From the NCBI GenBank assembly GCA_009760855.2, contig WPIO01000025.1, positions 1,659,501 to 1,719,500 of the forward strand: a stretch of 60,000 nt of DNA, read 5' to 3'. The translations under genes and the position numbers were made by a program. The notes beneath the pieces are model-generated. The model ran no database searches and was not told where the DNA came from. It saw only the letters and a list, made by a program, of their open reading frames with translations. Positions 1-13,200 of this stretch are shown here, in pieces (the first letter of the stretch is position 1; each line of letters starts with the position of its first letter). This DNA is from Cristatella mucedo (Eukaryota; Bryozoa; Phylactolaemata; Cristatellidae).

Positions 1-1290
1 CTATGGCTTCAACACTATGCGGCGCTCTTGTGTAACCAGACCTGCATTTCTGCAATGCTATCTAGCTAAAAGTAGGCAGAATTTACCTAGAAGCCGAAGT
101 GTATCGTTAAATGTAATTGCAAATATGAAAATAGTTGTAGTACTAATTCGATAGAAGAAATATCAGTGGAGTTTCAATGTGAGGGCATGCTTTCTAATTC
201 CTTATTGCATCATTTTTTTCAGAAATCTATAGTATTAGTTTTCATCTTCCTTTCGTTCGAGTAAATTTGGCTCCATCCAAGCACATTTTCAAGGCGCATT
301 CTTAGATAAGGAGCTGGGATCACTTTAACTGCTAGGTTAGAAGGAAGAATGAAAGCAAATGCCAAGGTTTTGTATGGCATGTTTAACCATTAAAGCTCAG
401 ACCATGAGCTCTGCTAATATCAGCAAGAGGAAAGAACTTGACTTTAAAAGTAGTGGACCTAAGCAAATACCCTTAGGCCTAGACTTATTTTAATGGTTTA
501 CTCAATATCACGGGTCTTGTTAAATGCATCATGAAATTTTGAGACTGCATTTTCAAATTAGGCATGTGCAGTTCAGAGCCAATTAACAATTATAGGAGAT
601 TTGAGGCATCAACGAAGGAGGCGACGATCATCAGCATGACATGATGCCTTAATCAAACAGCATAGTAAGCAGGGAAACTGTAAATAAGTCACCATTAGAG
701 TCAATAATTAACCTAAGTATTTTTCCGATACAATGGATCAATTATTCCTAATAAATGACTTTAACTAAGAACTGGGATGTTAACTATGGAGCAGATTCTT
801 TGATTATGCCTGAATGTCTTAAATTAGACATTCAGACAAGGTAGAAGTTCATAGAATACCTGTAATGTCTCGCTGGCGTTATAGCTGTCGATTTGTTGCA
901 AACCGTTGAAATAATTATTTTTGCTGTGTATCTTTTGTTCAACAATATCTTATAAATAAATACACGGTTATTTATATGTGACGGTGCTATTCGACTGCAG
1001 CGATGATACTATGATAATGGCGTCCCGTAACAAGACAGATAAATATGCATCCATTGCCCGATGCTTCCTGACCTCTATCGGTCGACAGTGGTGAGGCCCT
1101 TCGTGGTTGGGGCTCTTGGCGGTTGTAGGACATTTCCCAAAGCGGGCACACGCTACAGCGTGCCACGCGTTCCTGCAAATCTCCATGCCTCAGAGGTCTA
1201 CTGAGTATAACTACATTTAAATAGATCACGTTGCGCCCTAATATGCACCAATTAAAACCCAGAGTACTAGCAAGGGCTGATTTAGGCGGC
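1..1290. other. AT-rich non-coding stretch
   Basis: No exon, repeat family or RNA gene could be recognised. The 3' exon(s) of the SLC22 gene were searched for here on the minus strand (YTxELYPT and RxGAxxAP-type motifs) and not seen. Confidence 0.5.
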
Positions 1291-1305
1291 GGAGGCGCAG
1301 CCCGT

Positions 1306-1489
1306 CCTAAACTCTAAATCCTTAGCCCTAAACCTTAAAACCCTAAACAATAAATCCTAAAACTCTAAACTCTTAAACAGTACAACCTAGACCCTAAACC
1401 CTAAAACCTTAACCCTAAAACCTAAACCTAAACCTAAACTCTAAACCCTAAACCCTAAAGACTGAAACCTTAAACCTAAACCCTAAACC
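1306..1489. repeat. Degenerate interstitial telomere-like repeat (CCCTAAA)n
   Basis: About 184 bp are made of CCCTAAA and close variants (CCTAAAA, CCTTAAA, CTCTAAA, CCTAAACA), with several intact CCCTAAACCCTAAA pairs between 1393 and 1489. The opposite strand reads TTTAGGG, the plant and dinoflagellate telomere type, rather than the TTAGGG usual in animals. Unit spacing drifts between 6 and 8 bases, so the array is old. It is joined without a gap to the GC-rich block at 1490-1790. Confidence 0.8.
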
Positions 1490-1790
1490 ACATACCCCGG
1501 GGGAAATGTCCTCCCACAGGGGAGGAAATGTCAAGGGGGGGAATGTTCGGGGGTGAAACGTCCAGAGGGGAAATTTCCACAACCCTCTCGGCTGCTGGCA
1601 GCCAAACAATGAAGCCTGCCTGGCCGACCACGGCATCCCACGCGGGGAGAGGATGGCTTTAAGGCGCACTGCGTCTCCGACGCCATTACCAGCTCGGAAG
1701 CCTTGAGGTCCCTGTTCCTGAACCGGGAGGCCCGGGTAGCACCCGTGACTCCGGCAGGGCCTGGAAGGGCAGGGCACCGCCGGCTAATGC
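1490..1790. other. GC-rich island of unknown origin next to the telomere-like array
   Basis: Base composition jumps sharply here (runs such as CCCCGGGGGAAATG and CCGGGAGGCCCGGG) compared with the AT-rich flanks. A minus-strand frame of 109 codons (1777-1448) is open, but it is proline- and glycine-rich, continues into the telomere-like array and matches no family I recognise. I treat it as non-coding. Short GGGGAAATGTC-like units recur between 1499 and 1575. It could be part of a transposed or foreign segment that also carries the CCCTAAA array. Confidence 0.5.
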
Positions 1791-1821
1791 ACGTATATTC
1801 TTTAAAAATGTTTTTCTCGAT

Positions 1822-1847
1822 AATATATATATATATATATATATATA
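1822..1847. repeat. (AT)n microsatellite
   Basis: Uninterrupted alternating TA dinucleotides directly after the GC-rich island. Confidence 0.9.
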
Positions 1848-2334
1848 CTGCGAAATAGCGTTACCCAAAAATAAACGATAAGACTTAAAAGACTTAAAAG
1901 ATACTCCTATGTCTTTGGAAGGTGTGTTTTCAAGCAGAGCATATTTTGTCAATTTTTCAGCCGCCCTCGTGTTGCCCACGAGTTAAGGAACTTTACTTAA
2001 AAACTGAAGTCTTGAACTGAGGGTTTTTGAGATAGCTGGGTAGATATTGCCTTATCTTGAGGTATTATTTAAAAATATAGAATTTCTAATAAAGTCAGAA
2101 GCCTGGCCTTATTTATCATCTACTGGACAATCTTGGACCTATTATCAAGAGCCTACCGCAAATACCATTAAAATCTAAAGAAAAAGGCGTCCACGATAGT
2201 GGCTAGAAGGCTAATTTGGCAGGCCTGGGAAAGCAATAGAGTCGTGCCGGTGAGTTTGCAGTGTGGCAGATAAATTCGTTGTTGATAGCTTCCATTCTAA
2301 AGATCCTTATTTTTTGCCATTTGCAAAATGCATA

Positions 2335-2490
2335 TACATATATATATATACTTTATTTGTATAGCGCCACAAGAGAACTTAATCTCTATTCAGGCGCTTC
2401 ACGTAGGCCTCATAGCTCGAGCCTTCGACCTCAGCCATGCCTTGGTCAGGGCGAGCAACTTAACCGCTGAACCAAACCAGCTAGGTAATT
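2335..2490 (-). mobile_element. tRNA-derived SINE, copy 1
   Basis: Read on the minus strand, the element starts near 2490 with GCTGGTTTGGTTCAGCGG, which contains an RNA polymerase III A-box-like TGGTTCAGCGG. A B-box-like GGCTCGAGC follows about 50 bases later. The tail contains AGAGATTAAGTTCTCTTGTGG and a GGCGCTATACAAATA end, then a (TA)n run. The tail resembles the 3' hairpin of LINE family A. The copy lies left of the last transporter exon seen. Confidence 0.7.
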
Positions 2491-2629
2491 TCTACTGACC
2501 AGAATATTTCGATGGACAGAATTTGCCCTGAAACTGCTCACCGTTCGGCAAGATGAAACATTAAGCAGAAATACAATTTCGAAAAATAGTTGAGGGAAAT
2601 TGTAAAAACTTATTTCGGCTCTGCTTAAT

Positions 2630-2860
2630 CTAATGCAATGCGCCTCTATTTGTAATTCCATAAAGCCACAAAGACTAAATGAGTGTTTTGCTGAGATCTT
2701 CGATGCATATGCAGGAGCAAACCATGTTATCCTAGGTACCAAAGCGAAAGTAAGAGAGCGGGAATGATATATCCAAGCTATTTCATTCTTATGTGAAGTC
2801 TCATCTAGGCTTATAAATTTAAAAACTAGCGGTACCTCTGTTCTGTGGAACAAGGTGCAT
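2630..2860 (-). mobile_element. Possible degraded LINE family B 3' end
   Basis: Near 2630-2690 the minus strand reads TTTAGTCTTTGTGGCTTTATGG followed by a GCATTGCATTAGATTA tail. This is close to the family B 3' end at 43480-43515 (ATAGTCTTTGTGGCTTCG with a TTACATTGCATTA tail). The match fades towards 2860. A 135-codon open frame (2853-2446) spans it but shows no domain. Confidence 0.35.
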
Positions 2861-4010
2861 GCGACTGTAGCAAAGCTCAGCAGGTATGTGTGTCAATCAG
2901 AATAATGAATATAGGCTCACAAAAGCACTCCTCACAGACCCGTACTTGCTCCCAATGAAAACAGTGTTTATGTCTAGGCTTGTTAACTCGATTTTATGTC
3001 CCTCTATTCTAAGCCTATAAAAAACTATTCCTCAATAGGACTAGGTAACGTATCAGCCTCTATTGTAATGAATAGGTTGAAGCTGTATCTCCTAACAATT
3101 TTCAAGAGATTTCGTCTTAAGCTACCGAGATCTTATTTATGTGTGGGTGTGTGTATCACAGTACTATAAAGTACAGGCTTGTGAACCAGTACTACCGTGG
3201 AAATTGATTCAGTAGGTACGTGGAATTTCACTCTCTAAGAAGTCAACTTAATGATCTAAAAATTTAAAATTATTGTTTGAGAGAAATAGATATTCCTAGA
3301 ACATTTCTTAAAAAACGGTCCAAGATATCGGCAACGAAGCAACGTAGCTCGTTTTCAATTGGTATACTACCACCACCACAAAAAGTACTCTAATCCTATA
3401 ACTTTGTACCCGAGGATTTAAAGTAAAATTTCAAGTGTAGAATGACTGGAGATTGAGGAGAGATGAGCGCGAAAATCTTAGGTAACACAAGTTATCACCT
3501 CAGAGATTGGAAAAAGAGAAGTCTGTCTTTGCAATGTCTTCATTAGTTGGAGATCAAATCTCTTTCTGTCAATTGTAGGTTTCGGTATGTACGGCAATGA
3601 CTTATTGAAGCCTCGGCACGTCCAAAAAGCTCGCATAGCAATTTGAACAAAAATTTCGCGAGCGTAATTAAAAAGTACCTGCTTGTTAAAAGTTGGCTTA
3701 ATAAAAAAGTGCAAGCTGATTTAACAGCCTCTTTTCTGTAGCGACAGTAGAGCCTTTACTGTAATCGCAGCTGCTTGCAGTGACAATAAGGAAGCTCTCA
3801 CTGCAGGATTAGCCCAAGGACTTCTAGATCGAAATCGTGAAAAGCAGCTACGTACCAATTGTGCCATCACGGTAAGCATACTAATATAAAGGCATCGCTG
3901 ACACTTTTTAAAATAAGATCCTTTGAAAACGCAGGGTACAAGTATTTCTCTCTTTCCGGGAATCTGCATAGAGCGATCGCGTACACTGGACATATCGAAC
4001 ATTCTTTTAC
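2860..4010. other. Probable last visible intron of the SLC22 gene
   Basis: The stretch starts at the GTAAAA donor beside 4011. Open frames on the minus strand (3714-3478 and the run-on of the last exon to 3721) show no transporter similarity. The acceptor of the next exon was not found. Confidence 0.45.
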
Positions 4011-4240
4011 CGTAGTGGGATCCAAACAAACACTGCAGGATGCCTGCCGTTAACAATCCAGCTGACCCAATTCCAAAGCACAGAAGTGCTGTTTTCTTGC
4101 GACCGAGATGGGTGCTACTGAACATCATGAAGATCACAGGAAATTCTGCAGCTCCGTTGACAGCATGGTTAACGTAAATGCCACCAAATGAATATGAGGC
4201 TTGCAAAGGTAGTCCATAAAAGGTAATGCTAACAGCAAAC
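4011..4240 (-). CDS. SLC22 exon: TM7, TM8 and start of TM9
   Basis: The exon is 230 nt long, between a TTTTTTAAG acceptor and a GTAAAA donor: one base, 76 codons, one base. The peptide FAVSITFYGLPLQASYSFGG is TM7 (family FVVSLVYYGLSL). It is followed by IYVNHAVNGAAEFPVIFMMF, matching the conserved IYLNFFLSGLVEIPAY of TM8. The loop SSTHLGRKKTALL and helix FGIGSAGLLTAGILQCLF come next, and the exon ends at SHY plus one base. The open frame runs on to about 3721 but no longer resembles the family, so the donor is placed at 4010/4011. The next exon (TM9 end, the YTxELYPT motif, TM10-12) was not found between 1 and 4010. Confidence 0.9.
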
Positions 4241-7200
4241 CTTAAAAAACAAATTTTAAGTTCAAGCGGCTATAATTAAAAATGGCTCCAAATAGGTTGC
4301 GAGGGTCAGACGGAACGAAAGTACCAACAAACGGCTCTAGAAATCCCATCAGAACAGCGATCGTGCTCTACAGTATGCCAGTTGAAGGAATCAAAATAAG
4401 GTAGCAACGATCAATGGATGATGAGCAACAAGCGAACATCCGCAAATTCCTGAAGTAGGCAGCACATATGCTCTTTGGTTGGTTTACGTCTTGCCAATTT
4501 TTATGCTCATCCTCTTGCCGATTTAATACCCAGCATAATCTAAGCTTTCGCACTAATGCAGGGGATACACAGCCATACTGGTGCTTTGATTTGTCTCAGT
4601 CTTCCAGCATGCCAAGGCCTCTCAACTTCCTTGTTGCATGCATTGCTGACATGCACACGTAGATGGTAGCCAACTTTCTTGCACTGAACGAGGATATAAT
4701 CAACTTGCTTGCAATGGGGCAACCTATCAGCTGTACAGACGATTCTGCTAACTTTCTGATACGTACCATAGTACAATTTCTCAACTTCTTGGACAGGGAT
4801 ACTACGTCAGAGTTAATTCATGCTCTAGTAATGTCCAGTCTCAATTTCTGTGACTTGTTGCCTCCAGATCACCCTGTCGGGGCAATTAGGTGCTACTGGT
4901 TGACTCACAACCCTGCAGCAGGTTTTGTCTTTAACGAGCTTCACAGTTGCCACATCTTTTCTCAAGAAATTTACTGGGTCTTAATCAAATGGCTACATAG
5001 GGCCTAAATTCAATTGCTCCTGCCTAAATATTAGAGATACTTCCCAATTGCTCTTCGCATCATTCCACTTGCTCTTCTGACTCAAATCGCATCGCTTTAT
5101 TTTGAACTAACCTCATTACCCTTGACGGCCAAGTATTTTATGTTGTGACCTGAAAGCCCCGTACTTGCTTCTTAAAAATAGTCACAACATCTTATTATGA
5201 ACAACTTTAACGAAGCTGGAAATTAACCCCCTTTTTCAGAGAAATGGCAGGGTCCCTGTGCTTTGATCTGCATTAGTGTATACTCGCTTACTGTGTATGT
5301 AAGCACTGAGCATATTTCCATTCTTTACCTGCATATGCAAAGAAGCCTAGAAAAAGATCGAGTTATGTAAGGGTACTATGCAAATCCATTAGTAGTATTA
5401 GTGTCAAACTCATTTTGAAATGCAAGATATATATATGTATACTTATAATTGTTTATCGATCTAAATCCAATATTATTCTGTAGGTAAACCTTCGTACAAC
5501 TATAATTAGGTCCATTTCAAAACTTAGGAGATAATTTATCAAGTTGTATATGATACTAAAATTTTAAATATCTTAGTCCACATCAACCGTTGAATATGCA
5601 TTGCATAGGCTTTGGATCGCTTCGTATTCTACTTGGTATATTAGTAAAGGGAAGAATATTTATATATGAACAAGAATTAAATGAAAAGCATGACCTAGAT
5701 AGTCGGACTAAATAAAGCTATGCAAACTAATCAGTTATTCATGTAAGATCTTCGACTCAATATACCCTAATAAGCATTGTCCTGATTTTCAAAATGACAT
5801 CGTTAGACTGCGATTTTTCTTAGGCGTGCAGCTAGTAATAGATGTCTACAGTTCTTCGTATAATGTCATAGTATTTTTTCTACACTTTCTGTATTTCTTT
5901 TTGTACTTTGTGGAGCTTTTGAATTTTTAGAAAACGTGCTCATGATAGTTTAAAGCCTAACAAGCAAGAGACTGAATTGGTAAGCAGTTGGAAACGTCAA
6001 AGTTAAAACGACAACCACTTGCATTCCTCTTGAAGTTTATTTTAGATAATCCTGGAGCGTTAAATTAACCAACAACTTGCATGGAATGTGAAGGCATATT
6101 ACAGATTTTATTCGGAGAATCTTATATGCAGAAATAAAATTGATACCAATGGATGCGTGGGCATGCAATTTATCAAAATATCAACTAGTGACTGATGCCC
6201 TTTCAGATAATTTAGCTTAAATTACCCAACGGCATTGGGCATAAAATATGGCTTTGTATTGCTAGTAATTCTGTTGAGATAGAATTGGTGATCAAGATGG
6301 CTGTTATAACCCTTAATATGAATAGATCCTAAAAGGTCTGCCAGAAAGTGCAAAAAAATTGCACCAAATCTGAATTCTAAGACTGGTAATTGGGTACTCA
6401 AGCAGCTGAACCACTAGGATCAATGCTCCCTTCGAACCCTACTGGAGCTTGCTTCCTTAGTTTATGGTTTTGCTTTAAGTTAGACAAGTCCGCCACTACT
6501 ATTCAATTTGTCTTTGACAATACTGACATTCAGGTGACTTGAAGACGGAAGCTTCTTAAGCATGTTATTCTGGAGCATAATTCTTAATTAGAGGCTTAAA
6601 ATATACCGTCTACTCAGTAGAGTGAGCAAGTTTAGTTTCGCGAATTTGAGGGTCAATTATTACCGCCTTTTCTGTGACTTAGCAATTTAGTTTGAAAGTC
6701 AATTTAAAAATTAGTCGCTTTAATTGTTCTGCAGAAAACCTCAGGATAGAATTTAATTAGCAGTGTGTCTTAGGAAGTCATAAGTACAGGTAGAACAATG
6801 CTCCGTTTACGAAGACTTGTAAATTCAATTCAATGGCAACCATTTTTAAACACCCCAGGTTACTACTTTGAAAATGTGAAGCTCAATTACTCACGGCTTT
6901 CAAAAAAAACCTATTTCCAGCCAACAGTGAAAATAATTCTAATTTTTAAAGAAATAAACCAAAAAGTCCAGCAAACTATGGAGCTAAGCTAGCAGCTTGA
7001 AAAACAGTAACAAATGATTGAGTACAGTTCACAGACAGATGTATATTTTGAGGAATGCAATTGAAAATGATTTTCCATCATTCCAATGCAACATAAATGA
7101 CACGAAAGAATATTTAGGTCTCTGTATAACTCATGTATTCTTGCAACTTACTGAAAACTATTAGCCAATGCATTCTTGATCGGCAGCTTAGCACCCTGGC

Positions 7201-10200
7201 TATGAATTAAATCGAAGTGTTGTCTGGTCTGCCTAAGACTACTAATCATTAATATAAATCGGTTTGGCTTCAAACTGAAAGTTTCCTTGATATAAGCTTT
7301 GAATGATATAGTGAAAAGACTTGCAGTATAAGAATCATCGATATTATGGCAGAAATGCCTCTTTGTCTGAGAACTTGCAACTGGCAAAGCTGGATTGACT
7401 TAGCGTGGCAGATGAAAACCACTGGATAATAGGAAAAACGAATAAACTAAGAAATCATAGGCACCCACAGTTACCTATAATATAGGAATGCTATACTTAC
7501 CACATGACAAAAAAAAGTAGGACTCGGATCCTCATTGTAGGGCTCCTCAATACAACCAAGATGTTGGGCTTTTCAGTGGACTTGGTAGGTGAGCTATCGA
7601 TGGCTAGGATCATATTGCATTCAGAAACCTTTCGGCCGTTACAAATTGCAATGTCTTGAAGAACTAGTTTGGCTGCATCGGGTCTTCCAATTGATAACAG
7701 CCATCTAGGAGATTCAGGAATCCACCTACAGTTATGAAGCAAATATTTTTCACGATGAACAAGCCGTCTTGTTTGGATGAGTTATGTTAATTTACTTAAT
7801 ACTGTCTTTAATGTACAGTTTTATAACACTTGATCTAATATTACTGATGTACAACGCTGATGCTGAAATGATCAGCGTTTCATAAATTATGGGATAATAT
7901 AAGTACATTGCAAGCTAGAATAAATAATATTAATGACAATAATGCAACTGATATAGTGCCTCCAGGAAGCTCAATCTATGTCTAGGCACTTTGCATTTGC
8001 TGGAAAGGAAACGCTATCGAATAATTTCGCAGGCTGACTTTTTATAGCATGGACGCGGCAGAAACTGCCAAGTTTTAGTGGACATAGGAAAGAATTTCGG
8101 GATGTGTTAGCATTTCATAGGTTAATCCAGAGAGTAGTTAGTAAGACCATGTATATGTTTTTGACTTAGTTCATGTGATGAATAGCACTTGCAAGCCTAA
8201 ACCGATGTATTTTTCGTGTTTTTACATGAAAGCATAGGTAAGGCAGCAATGATGATAGTTCAAAAAACTCTGAGGAAAACCTATTAAGGGATCTCAGGCT
8301 TAAAATGTCATCGAGTTTTTGGCAAATATTTTTGGAATAAGAAAGCGGACTAGTTAAAAAGTATTTGTATTAGCAATAGTTTCTATTATCAGCACGTACT
8401 ATGATGAGCACCCCTGTCGGCTCAGTGGCACAGGCGTTTTACCCGACCAATGTTTGAGGTGAATGCGTTCGATTACATAGATTTCACACTAGAGTCCCTA
8501 TGTATTTATGAAGCGCCTAAACATATATTAAGGTTTCTTAGGGCGATATATGCACGAACTATTATTATCGTTTTTATAGTGCCAATATCCGGTCACTCGT
8601 GCTTCAATACAAGAATTCAAATTAGAGCACATTATTGCGGTTTAGAAAGTGGAAGAAATCCCTGGGATTCTGGGTATGAAGAATATCACGAATAAAATAA
8701 AAGCTATTTCAGAAAGGCACCGATTCAATTAGAAACGAAGGTCTAAAAGGTCTTATTATAAGACGGGTTTTAGGAAACAGGAATAAAAGTCTCAAAGAAA
8801 AGAGTTTACCGGAGGAACGTCTCATAGTAATATGTTTCTCCATCAAATTATTCGAAAAAATTCTCAGAGACTCTTACCAAATCCCGTTGAGTCGTTGTTT
8901 GCAAGACTCTCACCAACATGGCCACAACGGGATTAACAAAACTGGGATTGATGGCACTCGGATGCCAAACTAATGTATCCAGATTAGCTGTAAGTAAATC
9001 CAAATATTGAGATTTTTAATATATCCCTGCCTTAATATGTTATTACAACGATAGAACCATATGGGCTCTCAGACAGTGCCTGTTATAAATTTGTAAAATA
9101 AAGAGAAAAGCATTGGGTCTTAAACACATAAATCAGCTCAATACCCACGACTAACAAAAAACCGATAACGTTTTCGCAGTTTTTTTAATTAAATGAGAAA
9201 AGTATTAGTATGATTGATAATGACCACCAGAGAAATAGAGAAAGTATTCAGTAAGGGAAACGTTAAAGTTACGCTATTATTCAGCCCGTTTTGTAAACTA
9301 CTGGCTGTTTTTTACTTTACATGTCTCATTATTTTTAAATGATGCTGAGTTACAAGTATAAAAACGACTATACCATTGGCTTTAATCTGTAGGCAGGTCT
9401 GTCTTTTTACTATCCATCGCACCAATGTTGTTACAGTGCACGTAACTCATTAATTCATGAAAGTTGCTGCCATCTAGCATTTACCTGCAACACCTTTTCT
9501 AGTTTGAACAGATAACGAGTGTTCGTAACTTGTGTTTCGATGTAAATAGCAGGCAACTAGTGTAAATGTTCTGAAAATGACACCTCAACGACTAATAAAT
9601 ATAAAGCAATATATTTTACGTGTGAAAGGTGACCTTTACAGGGAGTATCACTGCCTACAATGCATATGACGTATCCAATGGGCGCATCAATGAGTGTTTT
9701 TTATGTTCAAACAATTAATCGTACATCCGTCTGTGCAGATTTTTCCTCATAGACATATAAAATCGCCTTTGACTGCATCCAGCGCAATTGCACCAGCTCT
9801 TCTTCTAGTGCACTCAGACTTTTAGAGACTTAAGTCACTGTCCTCTCCAGCTAGATCTGTGTTCTGCACTGGCAAGTTCTATCTAGATCATAAGATTCCA
9901 AATCGTTTGCTAGTTCATTCCAGACACCAGAATTGACAGTTATTTCAAAAGAGTAGCAAGAACGCTATAGTTTGGCAAAGTAAGCGAGAACTTATGTCTC
10001 ATCTTTAACATAGGCGTCTCATTCGATCTTCTTTTTGCTTTTCCGTAGCATTCAAAAGGACCGACCTATATAAGGTTCCGGATTAGTTCTTTGGTTGTAG
10101 ATCAGAATGGCTTCTTCAGAATAGGCTGACTGCTTCATAATAGCAAGCTACTGGATTATCACGGACTCGGTCATTAACGCAACAAGAAATTCTCCAATGC

Positions 10201-13200
10201 TTGCTTGCTCTAAATCTTTCGCGGGCTGCCTATGCAGTAGCTTTACTTTCACGGGGTCTACTGGTAAGCGTAGCTGTCTCTCATGAATCGACATGCTTGA
10301 ATTAGGCTCGATTAATGAGTGTTAGACAGTGTATTCTGCCCTCAAATAGATCGACACACAGACTCACCTAATCCTATTTTGCTGCAATATTTTGAAATAG
10401 TGGTCACAAGCATTGGGTTATAGAATAAAAAGCTACTGTCTGAGCAATCACTTTAGATGCAGGGATCAAGAATTGTGGATATTTTTTTATCAACTCTAAT
10501 CATTCGATAAACCATGGCAATTTCCTATTTCAAGTCGCACTCAGTTCCTATATACTAGATAATAAGTGTAAGTACAATTGGGAATAGCGCTACGAAAGTT
10601 TTTTTGAATAAAAAAATATTACTTGTACTCCGAGGGTCATCTCATTCAGCAGCAACTCAATAGAAAGGTGTGCATACGTGATATAGTGTGCTCAAGCACT
10701 AAGAATCCATATCTTCACACACTTTGTTCACCATGTACAGTTCAAGACCATTTTGGGCCCGTACAGGTACACATGGAAATTATCCAGACATATTATAGTA
10801 GGAAAATACATCATACCCATATTTTTTTGTCACTGAAAAATTCATTTTTATCATTTGATCTTGACAAAGTTAAGCCTGGGAAAGAACATTGCACTGGTTA
10901 TGACAGCTAACCATAGGGTGTTTGCACTACATGGGGCAATGAAATTCAATAAGATCTAGATCATACGTAGTTCCTAGCTGCAGTCGATGCTTTTGAAACT
11001 TATTCTGGCCTCTGCTGTCTGTAAAAACCAAGTTTTTACAGAGATGGTTATTTAAAGGGTCGACTTAAACGGGAATCTTGGATTTTAAATCAGCATCTGC
11101 AAAGTGCCTAAATAGAGACTCAGTTTTCTGAAGGCCCTACTCAAGTGTAATATTATTGTTAAAACTATTATTATTATCATAAACTCATCGCAAAATCGTA
11201 GTAAGAGCACGATTCGTATTTTCTTCACTCATGGTCATGGTTACTCTCTAGCTATGATCGTTTGCATCGGAACACCCAACTTTGCGAGTCTGTTCGGACT
11301 TGAATCGGGGCTCTAGGCTTCCCTCTGGGAAACATGGCTCTACTGTGTGTGTAACTCTAATGCGGCCAGACTAGGACATTTTAAGGCTTTACGAAAATTC
11401 CCAACCTATGGCATAAGGGATTGAATAAAGATGATATTTATCTTCCAAATAGTTTTGGGTTTTAGTCTAATACATATGTAATGCTCTTTGTTAGTAGCTT
11501 AACTGTTGGTAGTGCAATGTATAATTCCAACGGCCTAATTAAGTTATGTACCCTTCCCTCAGTCCACAAAAGTAGATTTAAATATGACCTTCACTGCAAT
11601 CTTCACTTGATGACAAGTGGATTAAAATAAGGTGTTCAGAGCCACTTAACGACGTGACAGAAAACAAGGAGGTAAGCTGCTCGTTCATCACGACTTAGGG
11701 TATAGGTACAAGTGCAGCACTGGGTTTTTCCTCATATCCTCATGCAATCAGCTTGGATAACCTGTTCTGCCGCTTTCTAAAAATACGGCTTTGAATTCGG
11801 CGACTATCTCATAGCACAATAAATTTTTCCGAACATATTTGCTTTGGAGGACTTAGAGACGACACGTATTACAAATACTATATATTGAGCATGAACACAC
11901 TTCATTTGGACAGCACCCACAGAGAACTAAATCTCTATCCCGATGCTTTACGTATGCCTCATAGGTCGAGCTCATTACTCTTATAGGCAAAGACGAACAC
12001 TTCATCCTTCTGGAAGACCTGGTTAGAGTACATTATGCTGAACATTATTGTAATATTTGAAAGATTGGTTGGGATAAGCTAGGATAAGTAGGGATAAGAT
12101 AAGTTGGGATAAGTAGGAGTTAGATTTCGAGCTGGTAAAGCAGAAATGTAAGGCTTATCTTAAGCCATTTACACACTTTAAGAGTTATGTCAGGGCATGT
12201 GACATTTCATATCAAAACTATCAAAATCAGTCAAGTTATGTAGTAACTCTATCTTGTCCCTAACAGAGTTGTACGTTTTATTTTTTAGCAGCTTAGCTCC
12301 TTCTCTTATTCCTGATTTTTAGTGAATGACTGACGTTTTTAGTCCTTACTATGGCGATACCTTATTGAATATAGCATTCTTTAGAATGAATTGTTTGCAG
12401 GTATCCACTATCTCCAATAAGCCTAAACTTGCATGCACTTTATCGTCAAAATTTAGATTACATAAGTAGCCAACTATTATCTTGAATAGTCAATGTAAGT
12501 CATTGAATAAGCTGAATATCTTACCATAGCTTCATCTACTTTTCAAGGTACACAGATTCTCGCCGTCAACTACGGCCATCGTAGTTTCACTAACTCAATC
12601 TTCATGCACGTGGGTGCGTGGGGCAAATGCTCAGATCCAGCTTTAGTCGATCGAGTACCACCTGTTGACTAATGACCTTTATGCAAGAACTTCAGCAGTC
12701 ATCAACTGGTTATATAAGTTTTTATGCATCTGGGACCAAGCTCATCGAGTACTTGTAGAGGCCTCGATTAGGGAACTACCACTTTCAGAGAAAATATTAA
12801 AAGTTGGAAGAGCAGATCTGGAAGGGTCTGTTCAGGTGCTGCCTAGCTCAAGAAACAGATCTAGAGACTGCTTTGCAAAGGGCTACAGAGCTTAGAGTGT
12901 AGATGCATAGGCCTCTATTGAAAACGCTTCCAGGCTAAGTGAGCATATTTACAAACTTCCACCCAGGTGACACCATACCTAAGTTTATGCTTTTTTATTA
13001 GTTCTGCCAAGCTTACAGAACAAATCCGGCACTTTCTAAGCGTAATAATAACAATAATATACTTGATAAAGCGCCCTCAGAGAACTTAATCTCTTTCTAG
13101 GCTATTTACATTTGCTGCAAAGGGAAATGCAATGGAATGGTAAGTAAAATCATGCTTGAAAAAACAAACAAAATGAATAAAATGGTTAGGGGTGACATGC

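Noticed and set aside
2446-2853. 135-codon minus-strand open frame
   Set aside because: No domain; its lower part is the SINE at 2335-2490 and its middle resembles a LINE 3' end.
3721-4010. Continuation of the SLC22 exon reading frame beyond 4011
   Set aside because: Family similarity stops exactly at a GT donor; the residues beyond (MFDMSSVRDRSMQ...) do not fit TM9-10.
9780-10260. Possible minus-strand LINE remnant (TAGTTCATTCCAGACACCAG)
   Set aside because: Only one short resemblance to L2-like 3' regions; no ordered second match was found.
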